Shown here: positions 55,063 to 63,488 of the stretch, one piece after another
How positions within the stretch are numbered: position 1 is the stretch's first letter
Layout: every line of letters begins with the position of its first letter
Assembly: GCA_020638835.1 (NCBI GenBank)
Contig: JACKHV010000001.1
Span: forward strand, 310,001 to 374,000
DNA from: Planctomycetota bacterium
GTDB taxonomy: Bacteria > Planctomycetota > UBA1135 > GCA-002686595
Direction: 5' to 3'
Length of the DNA stretch: 64,000 nt
Position numbers and translations under genes: made by a program
Notes under the pieces: model-generated
What the model was told of the DNA's origin: nothing
The model's input: only the letters and a program-made list of their open reading frames with translations
Databases searched by the model: none

Positions 55063-55917
55063 GTGCCCGCCCCTCCGCCCGATGCCCGTTCGCTGATCGC
55101 GACTTGTACCTCCGTCACCGAGTGCGGAGCCGACGGCGTGATCCTCGCGGTCCGGCCGCCCGCCGCCTTCCCGCCGCTGCGCGCCGCGCGCTTCTTCATG
55201 CTGCGCCGGCTCGACTCCCTCTCGCCGGAGATCCCGCGGCCGTTCTCGCTCTACCGGCAGGTCGGCGACGAGCTGCAGTTCCTGATCAAGGTCATGGGCC
55301 GCGGCACGCGGGCGCTCGCGGCGACACAGCCGGGTGAGTCGCTGCGCCTGATCGGTCCGCTCGGCAACGGCTGGCCGACCCTGACGCCCGGCAGCGTGCC
55401 CTGGGTCATGCTCGGCGGCGGCATCGGGTCGGCGCCCTTCTTCGAGCTGATCCGCCAAGCGCGCGCCGGCATGGACGGCGGCGCGCCGGTCCCCGCCGAC
55501 CAGCTGACCTTCCTCTACGGCGGCGCGCACGCGGGCTTCCTCTACGACATCGAAGCCTTCGAAGCGCTCGGCGTGCGCGTCGTGGCGTGCACCGACGACG
55601 GGTCGCGCGGCTTCCGCGGCAACGTGTTGCAGGCGCTGGAGGCGGAATGGGACGCGGGGCGCCTGCCGCGCGAGGTGCGCCTCTTGGCCTGTGGGCCGGA
55701 GCGCATGCTCGAGGCGACGGGCAAGCTCGCCGCCGCGCGCGGCCTCGAGTGCTGGCTCTCGCTCGAGAGCCTGATGGGCTGCGGCGTCGGCATCTGCAAC
55801 GGCTGCCCGGTGGCGACGCGCCCGGACGGTCCGCTGGGTGCGTGGACGAACGCGAAGTGCTGCGTCGAGGGTCCGGTCTTCGAGGGCCGGGCGATCGATC
55901 TCGAGGCGCCGGTGTAG
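55063..55917 (+). CDS. pyrK: Dihydroorotate dehydrogenase electron-transfer subunit
   Basis: A 284-residue flavin/iron-sulfur protein of the PyrK family, which passes electrons from PyrD to NAD+ during pyrimidine synthesis. FAD-binding motif RPFSLYRQVGDELQFLIKVM near 59 (20 residues), NAD-binding PWVMLGGGIGSAPFFELI near 113, and the four-cysteine [2Fe-2S] motif LMGCGVGICNGCPVATR plus AKCCVEGPVF near 244-275. The GTG at 55063 is the most likely start; the in-frame sequence upstream is a shadow of the ABC-F gene. No pyrD is adjacent. Its TAG stop (55915-55917) lies inside palindrome I. Confidence 0.9.
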   Translation: MPAPPPDARSLIATCTSVTECGADGVILAVRPPAAFPPLRAARFFMLRRLDSLSPEIPRPFSLYRQVGDELQFLIKVMGRGTRALAATQPGESLRLIGPLGNGWPTLTPGSVPWVMLGGGIGSAPFFELIRQARAGMDGGAPVPADQLTFLYGGAHAGFLYDIEAFEALGVRVVACTDDGSRGFRGNVLQALEAEWDAGRLPREVRLLACGPERMLEATGKLAAARGLECWLSLESLMGCGVGICNGCPVATRPDGPLGAWTNAKCCVEGPVFEGRAIDLEAPV

Positions 55918-56028
55918 AGAACGTACCGTGCCGCAACTGAATGCGCCGCGATAGCCCCCTGCGGACCGGAGGTCCGCAGGGGGCTATCGCGGCGCATTCA
56001 GTTGCGGCACGGTACGTTCTCTACACCG
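55910..56028. repeat. 119-bp perfect palindrome between convergent genes (element I)
   Basis: Perfect 58-bp arms (55910-55967, 55971-56028) with a 3-nt loop. The outer end reads CGGTGTAGAGAACGTACCGT on both strands, so the pyrK stop codon and its flanks are duplicated on the other arm. The TPR gene stop lies 4 bp beyond the right arm. It could serve as a bidirectional terminator but lacks T-runs and is far longer than the 14-16-bp terminators seen elsewhere. Confidence 0.95.
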
Positions 56029-56031
56029 CCA

Positions 56032-58719
56032 TCACGGGTTCTCGATCTCGGCGATCGTCTCGCGCAGCCCTTCGAGCATGCGTTCCTTGAGCTCCTCGTC
56101 GAGCGGCTGGTGCGGCAACAACACGGCCGCGCGCTGCAGGTACGGCAGCGCCGCGTCCGGTTCGTTCAGTGCCAGCAGGACCGTGCCCGCGGCGTTCTGC
56201 GCGTCGTAGTCCTTCACGTGCGCGTCGGCGGCGATCAGCGCGTGCTCGCGTGCGTCGGCGTAGCGGCCGGCTTCGATCAGCACGAGCGCGAGCAGCTGGT
56301 GCACGGCGGCGTTGTCCGGCGAGGACGCGAGCGCGCGGCGCGCCCAGTCCTCCGCGCTCTCCAGGTCGCCGCGCTCCAGGTCCGCGACGCCGAGGCGGTA
56401 GGGCAGCCCGACGTGTCGCGTCGAGAGGTCGAGCATCTGCAGGCGCAACGCCGCGCCGTCCGCGCCCTTCGGCCGGTAGTGGTACGCGCCGATCAAGGGG
56501 TGCAGCGCGCGCGTCTCCGCGTCCTCCGCCTCGGAGCGCAGGATCAGCTGCCCGAGGTTGTAGAGCGCGAGGTAGTGGTCGCGCTGGATGCTCAGCGTCT
56601 CATCGAGTTCCTGCGCGGCGAGCGCGAAGCGTCCAGCGCGCGTGTGCACTTGCGAGAGCGTGAAGTGCGCTTCCGCGTTGCCGGGGTCGCGCTCGATCGC
56701 GAGCTTCAGCCAGCGCATCGCCGCCTGTTCGTCACCGGCCGCCGCGGCCAAGGTCCCGAGCATCAGGCACGGACCGGAAGCCGAGGGGTTCGCCTCGTAG
56801 GCGTGCCCCGCGGCCTCGAACGCTTCGCGCCGACGACCTTGGCCCTCGAGCGCGTGCGCGAGTCCCATCCACGACTGCAAGCCGCCCGTGCGGTACTTCG
56901 CCGCCTCGCGGAAGCGCTGCTCGGCCTCCTCGAAGTCGCCGGTGCGCAGCGCGAGCTTGCCGAGGTTGTTCAGCGCCTCCGGCGAGCGCGGGTTGATCTC
57001 GAGCGCCTTCTCGAACTGCGCGCGCGCTTCCTCGGGACGCTGCTGCAGCATCCGCGCGACGCCGAGCCCGATCCAGCCGCGCTCGCTGTCCGGGTAGTGC
57101 ACGGTCACTTCCTGGAAGATGCGCGCCGGCACTTCGAAGTCCCTGAACTCGCCGTTCTGTTCTTCCTGCAGCACCGCGAAGGCGAGCCCGAGGTTCATCT
57201 GCAGGTGGTCGTCCTTGGTGGCGAAGATCGTGAAGTCTTCCTTCGCCGCGCGCTCGAGCAGGTCCATGCCGCGCTCGAACAGGCTGCGCGCGCGAGCGAG
57301 CTTGCGCGTGTCGCCGCTCTGCTCGTACTCCTGCAGCTCGACGCGGCCGAGGCTCCAGTAGACGTTCGGGTTCTCCGGGTTCTTGACGAGCGCGTCCTCG
57401 AAGAGCACGCGTTCGTTCAGCCATACGCTGGACGCCTTGAACGACTGCACGCCGTAACCGACCGTCGCGCCGACGACGACGGCCCACGCGGCGCTGCGCG
57501 GCAGCCAGCGCCACGCGCAACCGACCAGCCACAGCGTGAAGCCGATCACGAAGAAGTAGAGGAAGCGGTCGGACAGCGGGAAGGTCCCGACGGACTCGAC
57601 GCGCAGCAACACCGGCGCGATCGCCGCGGGCAGGAGCAGCAGGGCGGCGAGCAGCGGACGCTGGTGGCGCGCCTTCGCGATCAGCGCGAGCACCGCCCAC
57701 GCGCCCATCGCGGCGAGCGGGATCGTCAGCGCGCCGTCCGGAAGCTCGGGATGGAACGGGCGGAAGAGGTTCATCTCGTTGGGCCACGCGACGAGCGCGA
57801 GCGCTCCGCCGAACAGCTCGCCGCGCAGCGTGACGAGGCGCCAGAAGCTCACGCCGAAGTCGGTCGTCTGCTTGCCGAGGCCCGCGGTCAGCTCGCCGTA
57901 GGTGATCACGCGCAGCGTCAGGTAGACGAGCAACGCGCAGAACATCGGCATGTACGCCCGCCCGAAGGGGAGCAGCGCGCCGAACGCGCCGCCGCGCTGC
58001 TCTGGTTCGTAGCGCTGGCGGCCGTAGTCGAGCGCGAGCGCGACGGGGACCAGCGCGATCGCGGCGTCCTTCGAGAGCAGCGCGGCGAGGAACGCGACGC
58101 CCGAAGCCCACGGCATGCCGTCCGAGCCGCCTTCGCGCCACGCGAGGAAGCGCTCGAGCGCGATGAAGCCGAACAGCGAGTACAGCGGGTCGTGCAGCGC
58201 CGAGATCCAGGCCACGCTCTCGACGTGCAAGGGGTGCACGGCGAACAGCAGCGCCGCCGCGAAGCCGATCTCCTGGCTGCGGAAGAGCCGCGCGCCGAGC
58301 CTCCACGCCGCGACGCACGCCGCGACGTGCAGCAGCAGGTTCAGCCAGTGGTAGACCGTCGGATCGGTTCCGCCGAGCTGGTAGCAGATCGTCAGCAGCA
58401 CGCCCGACAGCGGCCGGTAGTAACCGACACGATCGCGCGTAGATTCGTCGAGGAACTCCCAGTACGAGCTGGTGAACGAGGTCCACACGCCCGACCACTC
58501 CGCGATCTGCGGGTTCTGTGCGACGATGTACTGGTCGTCGTAGACGAGCTCACCCTCGAGCGCGGGTCCGAACGCGAGCCAGCTGACGACGAACAGCAGC
58601 AGCACGCCGACGAGGCGGTGCAGCGCGGTGAGACGCGGCACTCCGGCGGGCTTGACGGCGTAGGGGTCGGACGCGGACGCCGCGCGGCGCGGCTCTCGAC
58701 TCAGCGTGGCTTCGGACAT
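56032..58719 (-). CDS. TMTC-like membrane protein with TPR repeats
   Basis: An 895-residue protein. Residues about 30-480 contain roughly ten membrane helices, with YDDQYIVAQNPQI after helix 1, FAVHPLHVESVAWISALHDP near 145 (20 residues), and FPLSDRFLYFFVIGF near 385. These resemble TMTC-type O-mannosyltransferases and other GT-C enzymes, where the DD motif after the first helix is catalytic. Residues about 490-880 hold about ten tetratricopeptide repeats (for example ALEINPRSPEALNNLGKLAL). Such fusions are common in Planctomycetota. The ATG at 58719 is preferred; a longer frame would read through the terminator at 58805-58843. Confidence 0.82.
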   Translation of the reverse strand: MSEATLSREPRRAASASDPYAVKPAGVPRLTALHRLVGVLLLFVVSWLAFGPALEGELVYDDQYIVAQNPQIAEWSGVWTSFTSSYWEFLDESTRDRVGYYRPLSGVLLTICYQLGGTDPTVYHWLNLLLHVAACVAAWRLGARLFRSQEIGFAAALLFAVHPLHVESVAWISALHDPLYSLFGFIALERFLAWREGGSDGMPWASGVAFLAALLSKDAAIALVPVALALDYGRQRYEPEQRGGAFGALLPFGRAYMPMFCALLVYLTLRVITYGELTAGLGKQTTDFGVSFWRLVTLRGELFGGALALVAWPNEMNLFRPFHPELPDGALTIPLAAMGAWAVLALIAKARHQRPLLAALLLLPAAIAPVLLRVESVGTFPLSDRFLYFFVIGFTLWLVGCAWRWLPRSAAWAVVVGATVGYGVQSFKASSVWLNERVLFEDALVKNPENPNVYWSLGRVELQEYEQSGDTRKLARARSLFERGMDLLERAAKEDFTIFATKDDHLQMNLGLAFAVLQEEQNGEFRDFEVPARIFQEVTVHYPDSERGWIGLGVARMLQQRPEEARAQFEKALEINPRSPEALNNLGKLALRTGDFEEAEQRFREAAKYRTGGLQSWMGLAHALEGQGRRREAFEAAGHAYEANPSASGPCLMLGTLAAAAGDEQAAMRWLKLAIERDPGNAEAHFTLSQVHTRAGRFALAAQELDETLSIQRDHYLALYNLGQLILRSEAEDAETRALHPLIGAYHYRPKGADGAALRLQMLDLSTRHVGLPYRLGVADLERGDLESAEDWARRALASSPDNAAVHQLLALVLIEAGRYADAREHALIAADAHVKDYDAQNAAGTVLLALNEPDAALPYLQRAAVLLPHQPLDEELKERMLEGLRETIAEIENP

Positions 58720-58804
58720 GGGCACTAGTGAAACGCGAAGCATGCCGGAGGCCACGCGCGGGCCCCGGAAATCCTCGCGCTCGCGAACGGCGCGCCACAC
58801 GAAG

Positions 58805-58843
58805 CGAGCGGGGTCCCCTTCGCATCGAGGGGGACCCCGCTCG
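58805..58843 (-). terminator. Terminator after metalloprotease gene
   Basis: CGAGCGGGGTCCCC (58805-58818) pairs with 58830-58843, a 14-bp perfect stem with an 11-nt loop. It lies just past the metalloprotease stop (58873) and 86 bp before the TPR gene start on the same strand. Confidence 0.7.
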
Positions 58844-58872
58844 GGATCGCTCATGCGCGCGGGCGCATCCGC

Positions 58873-60240
58873 TCAGGGACAGAACTCGACGCGCAGGCCG
58901 TTCGACAGGTTGAAGCCGAAGCCGGGGTCGCGGTACCAGAACTGGAAGTGCCAGAGGTCACCGGGCGAGATCATGCCGGCGCCGGCTGCCATCGGAGCCG
59001 TGTTGTAGTCGAGGTCGCGCACGCCGGTGCCGAGGAAGCTCAGCTGCAGAGCCGGCGTCAGACGGAACAGGCTGCTCGCGCCGGGGTCCACACACAGGTA
59101 CCCCTGTCCGAAGGGCACCTGCGTCGCGTTCGGCCCGTAGAAGAAAATGCCGAACTGGTCGGGCGGGGCCGAAGAGACGAACAGCTGCAGGTCGTTCGCG
59201 CTGACGCTGCTCGAGCCCGAGAAACCGATCTGCGCGCCGGCGCCGGTCGAGTTCGGCGAAGCGATGCAGTACGTCGTCGGCGTCGGACAATCTTGGACGC
59301 CAGGGTCGATGGGCCAGGCGTTGGAGAGGTTCGCGTGACCCGAGCCGTTGTTGCGCACCAGCACGTCGCCTGGGCCGGCCGCGGGCGGGATCGCCACGGT
59401 GATCGACGATCCGTTCGAGGTCACGTTCGTCACCTTGATCGGCGCGCCCGTTCCGCCCGAGGCGGCTTGGGTGAACCAGACTTCGTTGCCGGTGGGCGAG
59501 AAGTTCACTCCGGTGATCGTGAGGTTGAAGCCGACGACCGAGATCGCGTCGATCGAGGGCTTCGAGGCCGACGCCACGCCGTAGATCGACTGCACGCCGT
59601 TGATGTCGTCGGTCGCGATCGAGCGGTCGCCGGTTCCACCGTTCGAGAAGGCGGTCATCGTCGCGCCGTTCGTCGTCGTGTGGCCGAGACCGAGCGCGTG
59701 GCCGTACTCGTGGGTGGCGACGCTCTGCAGGTCCTCGCGGAAGCCGATCGAGGTACCCGGACCGTCTTCCCACGTCCAGCACTCGTAGTAGCGGATGCGC
59801 CAGCCGTTGTTGATCGGCGTCTCGGTGAAGGCGAGCGTGCCGCCGCTACAGCCGTCGAGCGCGGAGTGGATGTTGTCGTTCGTACCGCCGATCCCCGTCG
59901 CTTCACCTTGGAAGCTCGGGTCGAAGTTGGCGCCGCCGGAGCCGAGCGTCGTCGGCTGCTCGGGGTCACCCGTGCCGTCGCCGTGCTTCTCGCTGCCCCA
60001 CTCGACGCTGGCTTTCCAGATCGCGACGACCGCGCCGTCGTAGCCGGGGAAGTTCGCTTCGTCGAGCGTGTTGTCGTTCGCGGTCGCGTCGAGGAAGTTG
60101 TTGTAGACGCGGAAGTCGCGCTGGCCGAGGTCGAGGTCGCCGCCGATGGTGGTGAATCCGTCAGCGGGTGCCGCGGTGAAGAACAGGCCGATGCCCGCGC
60201 TGAGCGCCAGGGCCGGCAGGATCCAGTTTCGAGTCTGCAT
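58873..60240 (-). CDS. Secreted matrixin-type metalloprotease
   Basis: A 455-residue exported zinc protease. A signal peptide (PALALSAGIGLFFTAAPADG) precedes the catalytic domain. The zincin motif of the metzincin type, ATHEYGHALGLGHT, is near residue 175, with three His ligands; DINGVQSIYG near 218 is typical of the following region. An IPT/TIG-like beta domain follows (about 230-310). The last 140 residues form the same type of C-terminal domain as in the protein at 60-2942, ending FQFWYRDPGFGFNLSNGLRVEF. It may be a secretion or attachment module. The gene lies 9 bp after the secreted-protein gene at 60250. Confidence 0.87.
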   Translation of the reverse strand: MQTRNWILPALALSAGIGLFFTAAPADGFTTIGGDLDLGQRDFRVYNNFLDATANDNTLDEANFPGYDGAVVAIWKASVEWGSEKHGDGTGDPEQPTTLGSGGANFDPSFQGEATGIGGTNDNIHSALDGCSGGTLAFTETPINNGWRIRYYECWTWEDGPGTSIGFREDLQSVATHEYGHALGLGHTTTNGATMTAFSNGGTGDRSIATDDINGVQSIYGVASASKPSIDAISVVGFNLTITGVNFSPTGNEVWFTQAASGGTGAPIKVTNVTSNGSSITVAIPPAAGPGDVLVRNNGSGHANLSNAWPIDPGVQDCPTPTTYCIASPNSTGAGAQIGFSGSSSVSANDLQLFVSSAPPDQFGIFFYGPNATQVPFGQGYLCVDPGASSLFRLTPALQLSFLGTGVRDLDYNTAPMAAGAGMISPGDLWHFQFWYRDPGFGFNLSNGLRVEFCP

Positions 60241-60249
60241 CGCGTGCTC

Positions 60250-60822
60250 CTACTTCTGCCGCTCGTCGCGACGCAGCTCTTCGTGGATGGACGTGATGTT
60301 CCGGTCGAGCTCGTCGAGCAGAACGTTCTTCGAGACCGCGTAGCCGTCGCCGCGACCGAGCACGACGCGACCCTTGCCGCCCTGAGCCGTGCGGAACAGG
60401 CCGCCGTGCGAGGCGTAGAGCGCGTTGCCCGCGAGGTCGCCGCCCATGTTCGCCGACCACTTGTAGAAGACGACGACCTGGTTGCCCGTCTTCACGTCGT
60501 CCTCGGCGGGCGCCTCGGAGTTGTGCACGCCGTGCACCTCGTCGATGAAGCCGCCGGGGTAGGTGACCGTGACCGTCTGGGCGCTGCCGTCGACGAGCGA
60601 GCGGCCTTCGACCGAGAGGTGCGTGAAGTAGAGGTCCTGACCGTCCTCGGGGTGGTCGAAGCGGACCACTTCGCGGCCGAGGATCTTGCCGTAGACGGCG
60701 CCGTCCGTGGCGGCGACCATCGTCGAGAGGTCCAGGCGCTGGATCTCCGCGGCCAGGACGGCGGCGAGGAGCATGGCGGCCCCGGCCGTACCGGCCAGGA
60801 CGCGAGGGAGGGCTCTGATCAT
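60250..60822 (-). CDS. Secreted protein of unknown function
   Basis: A 190-residue exported protein: signal peptide (RVLAGTAGAAMLLAAVLAA), then a beta-rich domain beginning QRLDLSTMVAATDGAVYGKI and containing TVTYPGGFIDEVHGVHNSEA, VVVFYKWSANMG and a charged C-terminal helix (LLDELDRNITSIHEELRRDE). No known family is recognised. It lies 9 bp upstream of the metalloprotease, so it could be a partner, inhibitor or chaperone of that protease. This is inferred from position only. Confidence 0.75.
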   Translation of the reverse strand: MIRALPRVLAGTAGAAMLLAAVLAAEIQRLDLSTMVAATDGAVYGKILGREVVRFDHPEDGQDLYFTHLSVEGRSLVDGSAQTVTVTYPGGFIDEVHGVHNSEAPAEDDVKTGNQVVVFYKWSANMGGDLAGNALYASHGGLFRTAQGGKGRVVLGRGDGYAVSKNVLLDELDRNITSIHEELRRDERQK

Positions 60823-60853
60823 GGAGAGAGGAGGCAGAGGGTGATCGGGGGGG

Positions 60854-60897
60854 CGTCCCGCGGGACGTCTGCGACGAAGGGCCCCGCGTGGGGCCCT
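60854..60897 (-). terminator. Two hairpins in the leader of the secreted-protein gene
   Basis: CGTCCCG/CGGGACG (60854-60867) and AGGGCCCC/GGGGCCCT (60878-60885, 60890-60897; 8-bp stem, 4-nt loop) lie 130-170 bp past the stop of the gene at 61026 and 32-75 bp before the ATG at 60822. They may be a terminator for the membrane protein gene or leader structures. Confidence 0.5.
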
Positions 60898-61025
60898 GCG
60901 CACTTCTATAGGAGGTGTACGCGGCGCGACAAGTTCCGCGGAAAGGCCGCCTGCGAGCTCCCGGACTCGATCGGGTGGCCCCCGCTAATACAATATCCTA
61001 GTCCCGGGGCCTTGGCTACGGGGCC

Positions 61026-63386
61026 TCAGTGGTCCTCAGGGGCCTCCGGGCCGCCCCCGGGGCCCGGCGGCGGGGGGCCGGCGGTCCGGTTCCGCTCGAG
61101 CTCCGCGGCGAGGCGCGCTTCCCATTCCGGGGCCGCGAGGTGCAGCTCGCGGGCCCGCGCGGCGCTCGCTTCGGCCGCCGCGGGGTCTCCCGCCGCCGCC
61201 TGGACCCACGCCAGCAGCCACCAGTCGGTGCCGTCGACCCCGCCCTCCTCGGCCAGCGCGCCGAGGCGTTCGAGGGCCGCCGCCGGGTCGAGCAGCTCCA
61301 TCTCGCAGAGCGCGAGGGCGCGCTCGAGCGCCGGCCAGGGCCAGTTCCGGTCGGCCACCGGCGTCAGGAACTCGAGCGCTTCCTCGACCATGCGCTTGGA
61401 GACGAGCAATACGGCGAGGTCCTCGAGCGCGGAGCGCACCAGGGCCGACGGCGCTTCGGCGCTGCCGGCGGCGGTCCAGGCGGCGAGCGCCTCGCGGGTC
61501 AACTCGACGCGCTCCGCCGGCGTCTCGAAGGGGGAGGAGCGCTCCTGCGACATCAGCTGCAGCTCGAGCGCGCGCGTCTCCGCCGCCGCCGGACCTTCGC
61601 GGTTCGCGAGCGCGAGCCGGCGCGCCAGGCGTTCGCGCTCGAAGCGCGGGCGCTCGTCCTCGCGTCGCGCGAGCGTGCGCCAAGGACGCTCGGGTCGCAG
61701 CGCGCGGCCCGCTTCCACGCCGTCGCCTCCGAGCTCCGCGTGCTCTCCGCCGAAGATCACCACGGCGAGTTGTTCGAGCCCCGTCTGCACGGGAACGACG
61801 CGGGGGCCGAGCCCGCGCTCCGCGGTGGCGGCCGCTCCGTCGAAGGCGAGCGCGGCGGGCACGCCGAGCGGCGCACCGAGCTGGCGCGTCTGCGGCGCGC
61901 GTCCGTAGACCGGCGGCGCGTAGACGAAGTCGTACTCCTGCTTCCCGAGTCGCAGACGCGCCTCGAGCGGACTCAAGTGGCGACCCGGCGGAGGACTTTG
62001 GTTCTCCCAGGCGAACGAGCGCTCCTCGAGCTCACGCATCGACTCGGACCACGCCGCGCAGCGGTCGAACTCGCGGACGCCGACTTCCAGCAGCGCCGAC
62101 GCGCGCGCGGGGTCGACTTGACCGACGACGAGGACGTGTTTGCCCGCGCCTTCCGGCCGGCCGCGCCACGCCGCGTGGACCAAGCGGCGCTCCGTCTCGC
62201 GCTGTTCGCGCTCGGGCGTCAGCGGCCGGCCGTCGAGGCACACGACGGCGATCTCGTCGCGCACTTCGACGGCGAGCCGGCCCTCGGGCGTGTCCGTCTG
62301 CCAGAGCACTTGCGGCGGGACCATCGTCCAAGAGGACTCGTACTCGAACTTCGCTAGCGGCAGCAGCAGCACAGCGCCGAGCACCGGCAGGCCGACGAGG
62401 AGGCGCAGTCCGACGCGGCCGCCGCCCGCGCCGGAGATCGTGTGCAGCGCGGCGCCGACGCAGACGAGCACGCCGGCCGCGCGCGCGATCTCGAAGCCGC
62501 CCTCCGCCATGAACGGCGAGTCGGACGCAAACACGCGCCCCAGCGCGATCGTGCCGCCGAAGCCGCCCATGGTGAGCGCGACCCACTGTTCGCGCCGGCG
62601 GATGCCCGCCGCGAGCGCGCCGATTCCGAGCGCGGCGAGCACGAGGACCGGCAGCGCGATCCACGTGTCGAAGAGCAGCGTGCCGTGTTCCGAGGTGTCG
62701 ACGCCGAAGCGCGCGAGGTGCGGCTTCAAGCGCCGCGGATCGCTGAAGCTCGACAGCAGCCAGAGTCCCGCGAAGACGCCGAGCGCGGCGCCGTGTGCGC
62801 CGAAGGTGCGACCGCCGGCCGCGCCGCTCGGCGATGCGAGCGCGCGCCGGAAGGCGAGCGCGCCGATCGCAGCAGGGATCAACAGGCAGGCGGCGAAGAG
62901 CGCGTCGTCCGCGGGCAGTCCGCCGCCGTACCAACGCAGCGGGCGCGCGACGAGCTCGAACAGCAGCGCGAGTCCCGCACCGACCAGCGCGAGTCCGAGC
63001 GCGGAGCCGGGGCGCGTCGGGCCTTCGTCGTCCGGAGTCCGTTCGGGCGCTTCCAGCCCGGCGCGGCCGAGAACGAAGGCGGCGAAGAGCAGCGCCAAGC
63101 TCACGCCGATCACGCCGCGGTGCGACGCGGGCGTCCAGCCGAGCACGAGCCCGTGCAGCGCGAAGCCGAGCGCCAGGCCGCCGAAGAGGCGCACGCCGAG
63201 CCCGGGTCCGTCGAGCTTCCGCGAAGCGAGCCAGACGGCGAGCGCGCAGAGTGCGAAGCCCGCCGCGCGGAAGGCGAAGCCGGTCTCCGCCGTGGTGCCC
63301 GCGAACTGCACCAGCTCGACGCCGAGCGGCGCGCGCAGCACGGACAGTCCGACTCCGGCGATGACTCCGATCAGCAGGGCGCGCAT
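61026..63386 (-). CDS. Membrane protein with degenerate spermidine-synthase-like domain
   Basis: A 786-residue protein. Residues 1 to about 350 contain roughly ten hydrophobic segments (RALLIGVIAGVGLSVL..., FGGTIALGRVFASDSPFMAE). The next region reads VLWQTDTPEGRLAVEVRDEI, VVCLDGRPLTPE, RLVHAAW and KHVLVVGQVDPARASALLEV. It follows the order of spermidine-synthase-like domains (product strand, LDG, E..H, then a Rossmann motif), but the glycine-rich GGGDG is replaced by GQVD, so catalysis is doubtful. The C-terminal 250 residues are alpha-helical and TPR-like, and end in a proline/glycine-rich tail. Function is unknown. Confidence 0.7.
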   Translation of the reverse strand: MRALLIGVIAGVGLSVLRAPLGVELVQFAGTTAETGFAFRAAGFALCALAVWLASRKLDGPGLGVRLFGGLALGFALHGLVLGWTPASHRGVIGVSLALLFAAFVLGRAGLEAPERTPDDEGPTRPGSALGLALVGAGLALLFELVARPLRWYGGGLPADDALFAACLLIPAAIGALAFRRALASPSGAAGGRTFGAHGAALGVFAGLWLLSSFSDPRRLKPHLARFGVDTSEHGTLLFDTWIALPVLVLAALGIGALAAGIRRREQWVALTMGGFGGTIALGRVFASDSPFMAEGGFEIARAAGVLVCVGAALHTISGAGGGRVGLRLLVGLPVLGAVLLLPLAKFEYESSWTMVPPQVLWQTDTPEGRLAVEVRDEIAVVCLDGRPLTPEREQRETERRLVHAAWRGRPEGAGKHVLVVGQVDPARASALLEVGVREFDRCAAWSESMRELEERSFAWENQSPPPGRHLSPLEARLRLGKQEYDFVYAPPVYGRAPQTRQLGAPLGVPAALAFDGAAATAERGLGPRVVPVQTGLEQLAVVIFGGEHAELGGDGVEAGRALRPERPWRTLARREDERPRFERERLARRLALANREGPAAAETRALELQLMSQERSSPFETPAERVELTREALAAWTAAGSAEAPSALVRSALEDLAVLLVSKRMVEEALEFLTPVADRNWPWPALERALALCEMELLDPAAALERLGALAEEGGVDGTDWWLLAWVQAAAGDPAAAEASAARARELHLAAPEWEARLAAELERNRTAGPPPPGPGGGPEAPEDH

Positions 63387-63488
63387 CGCGGGAATCTACC
63401 GCATCCCCGGCTCGCGCCGCACGCCGAGACCCCCGCGAGTCGCGGACGGGGCTCGACCGGGACTCGCGCGCGCCGCAGAATCGCGCCG

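Noticed and set aside
58720..58854. N-terminal extension of the TPR membrane protein
   Set aside because: It would read through the GC hairpin at 58805-58843; the peptide is arginine-rich and precedes a better ATG at 58719.
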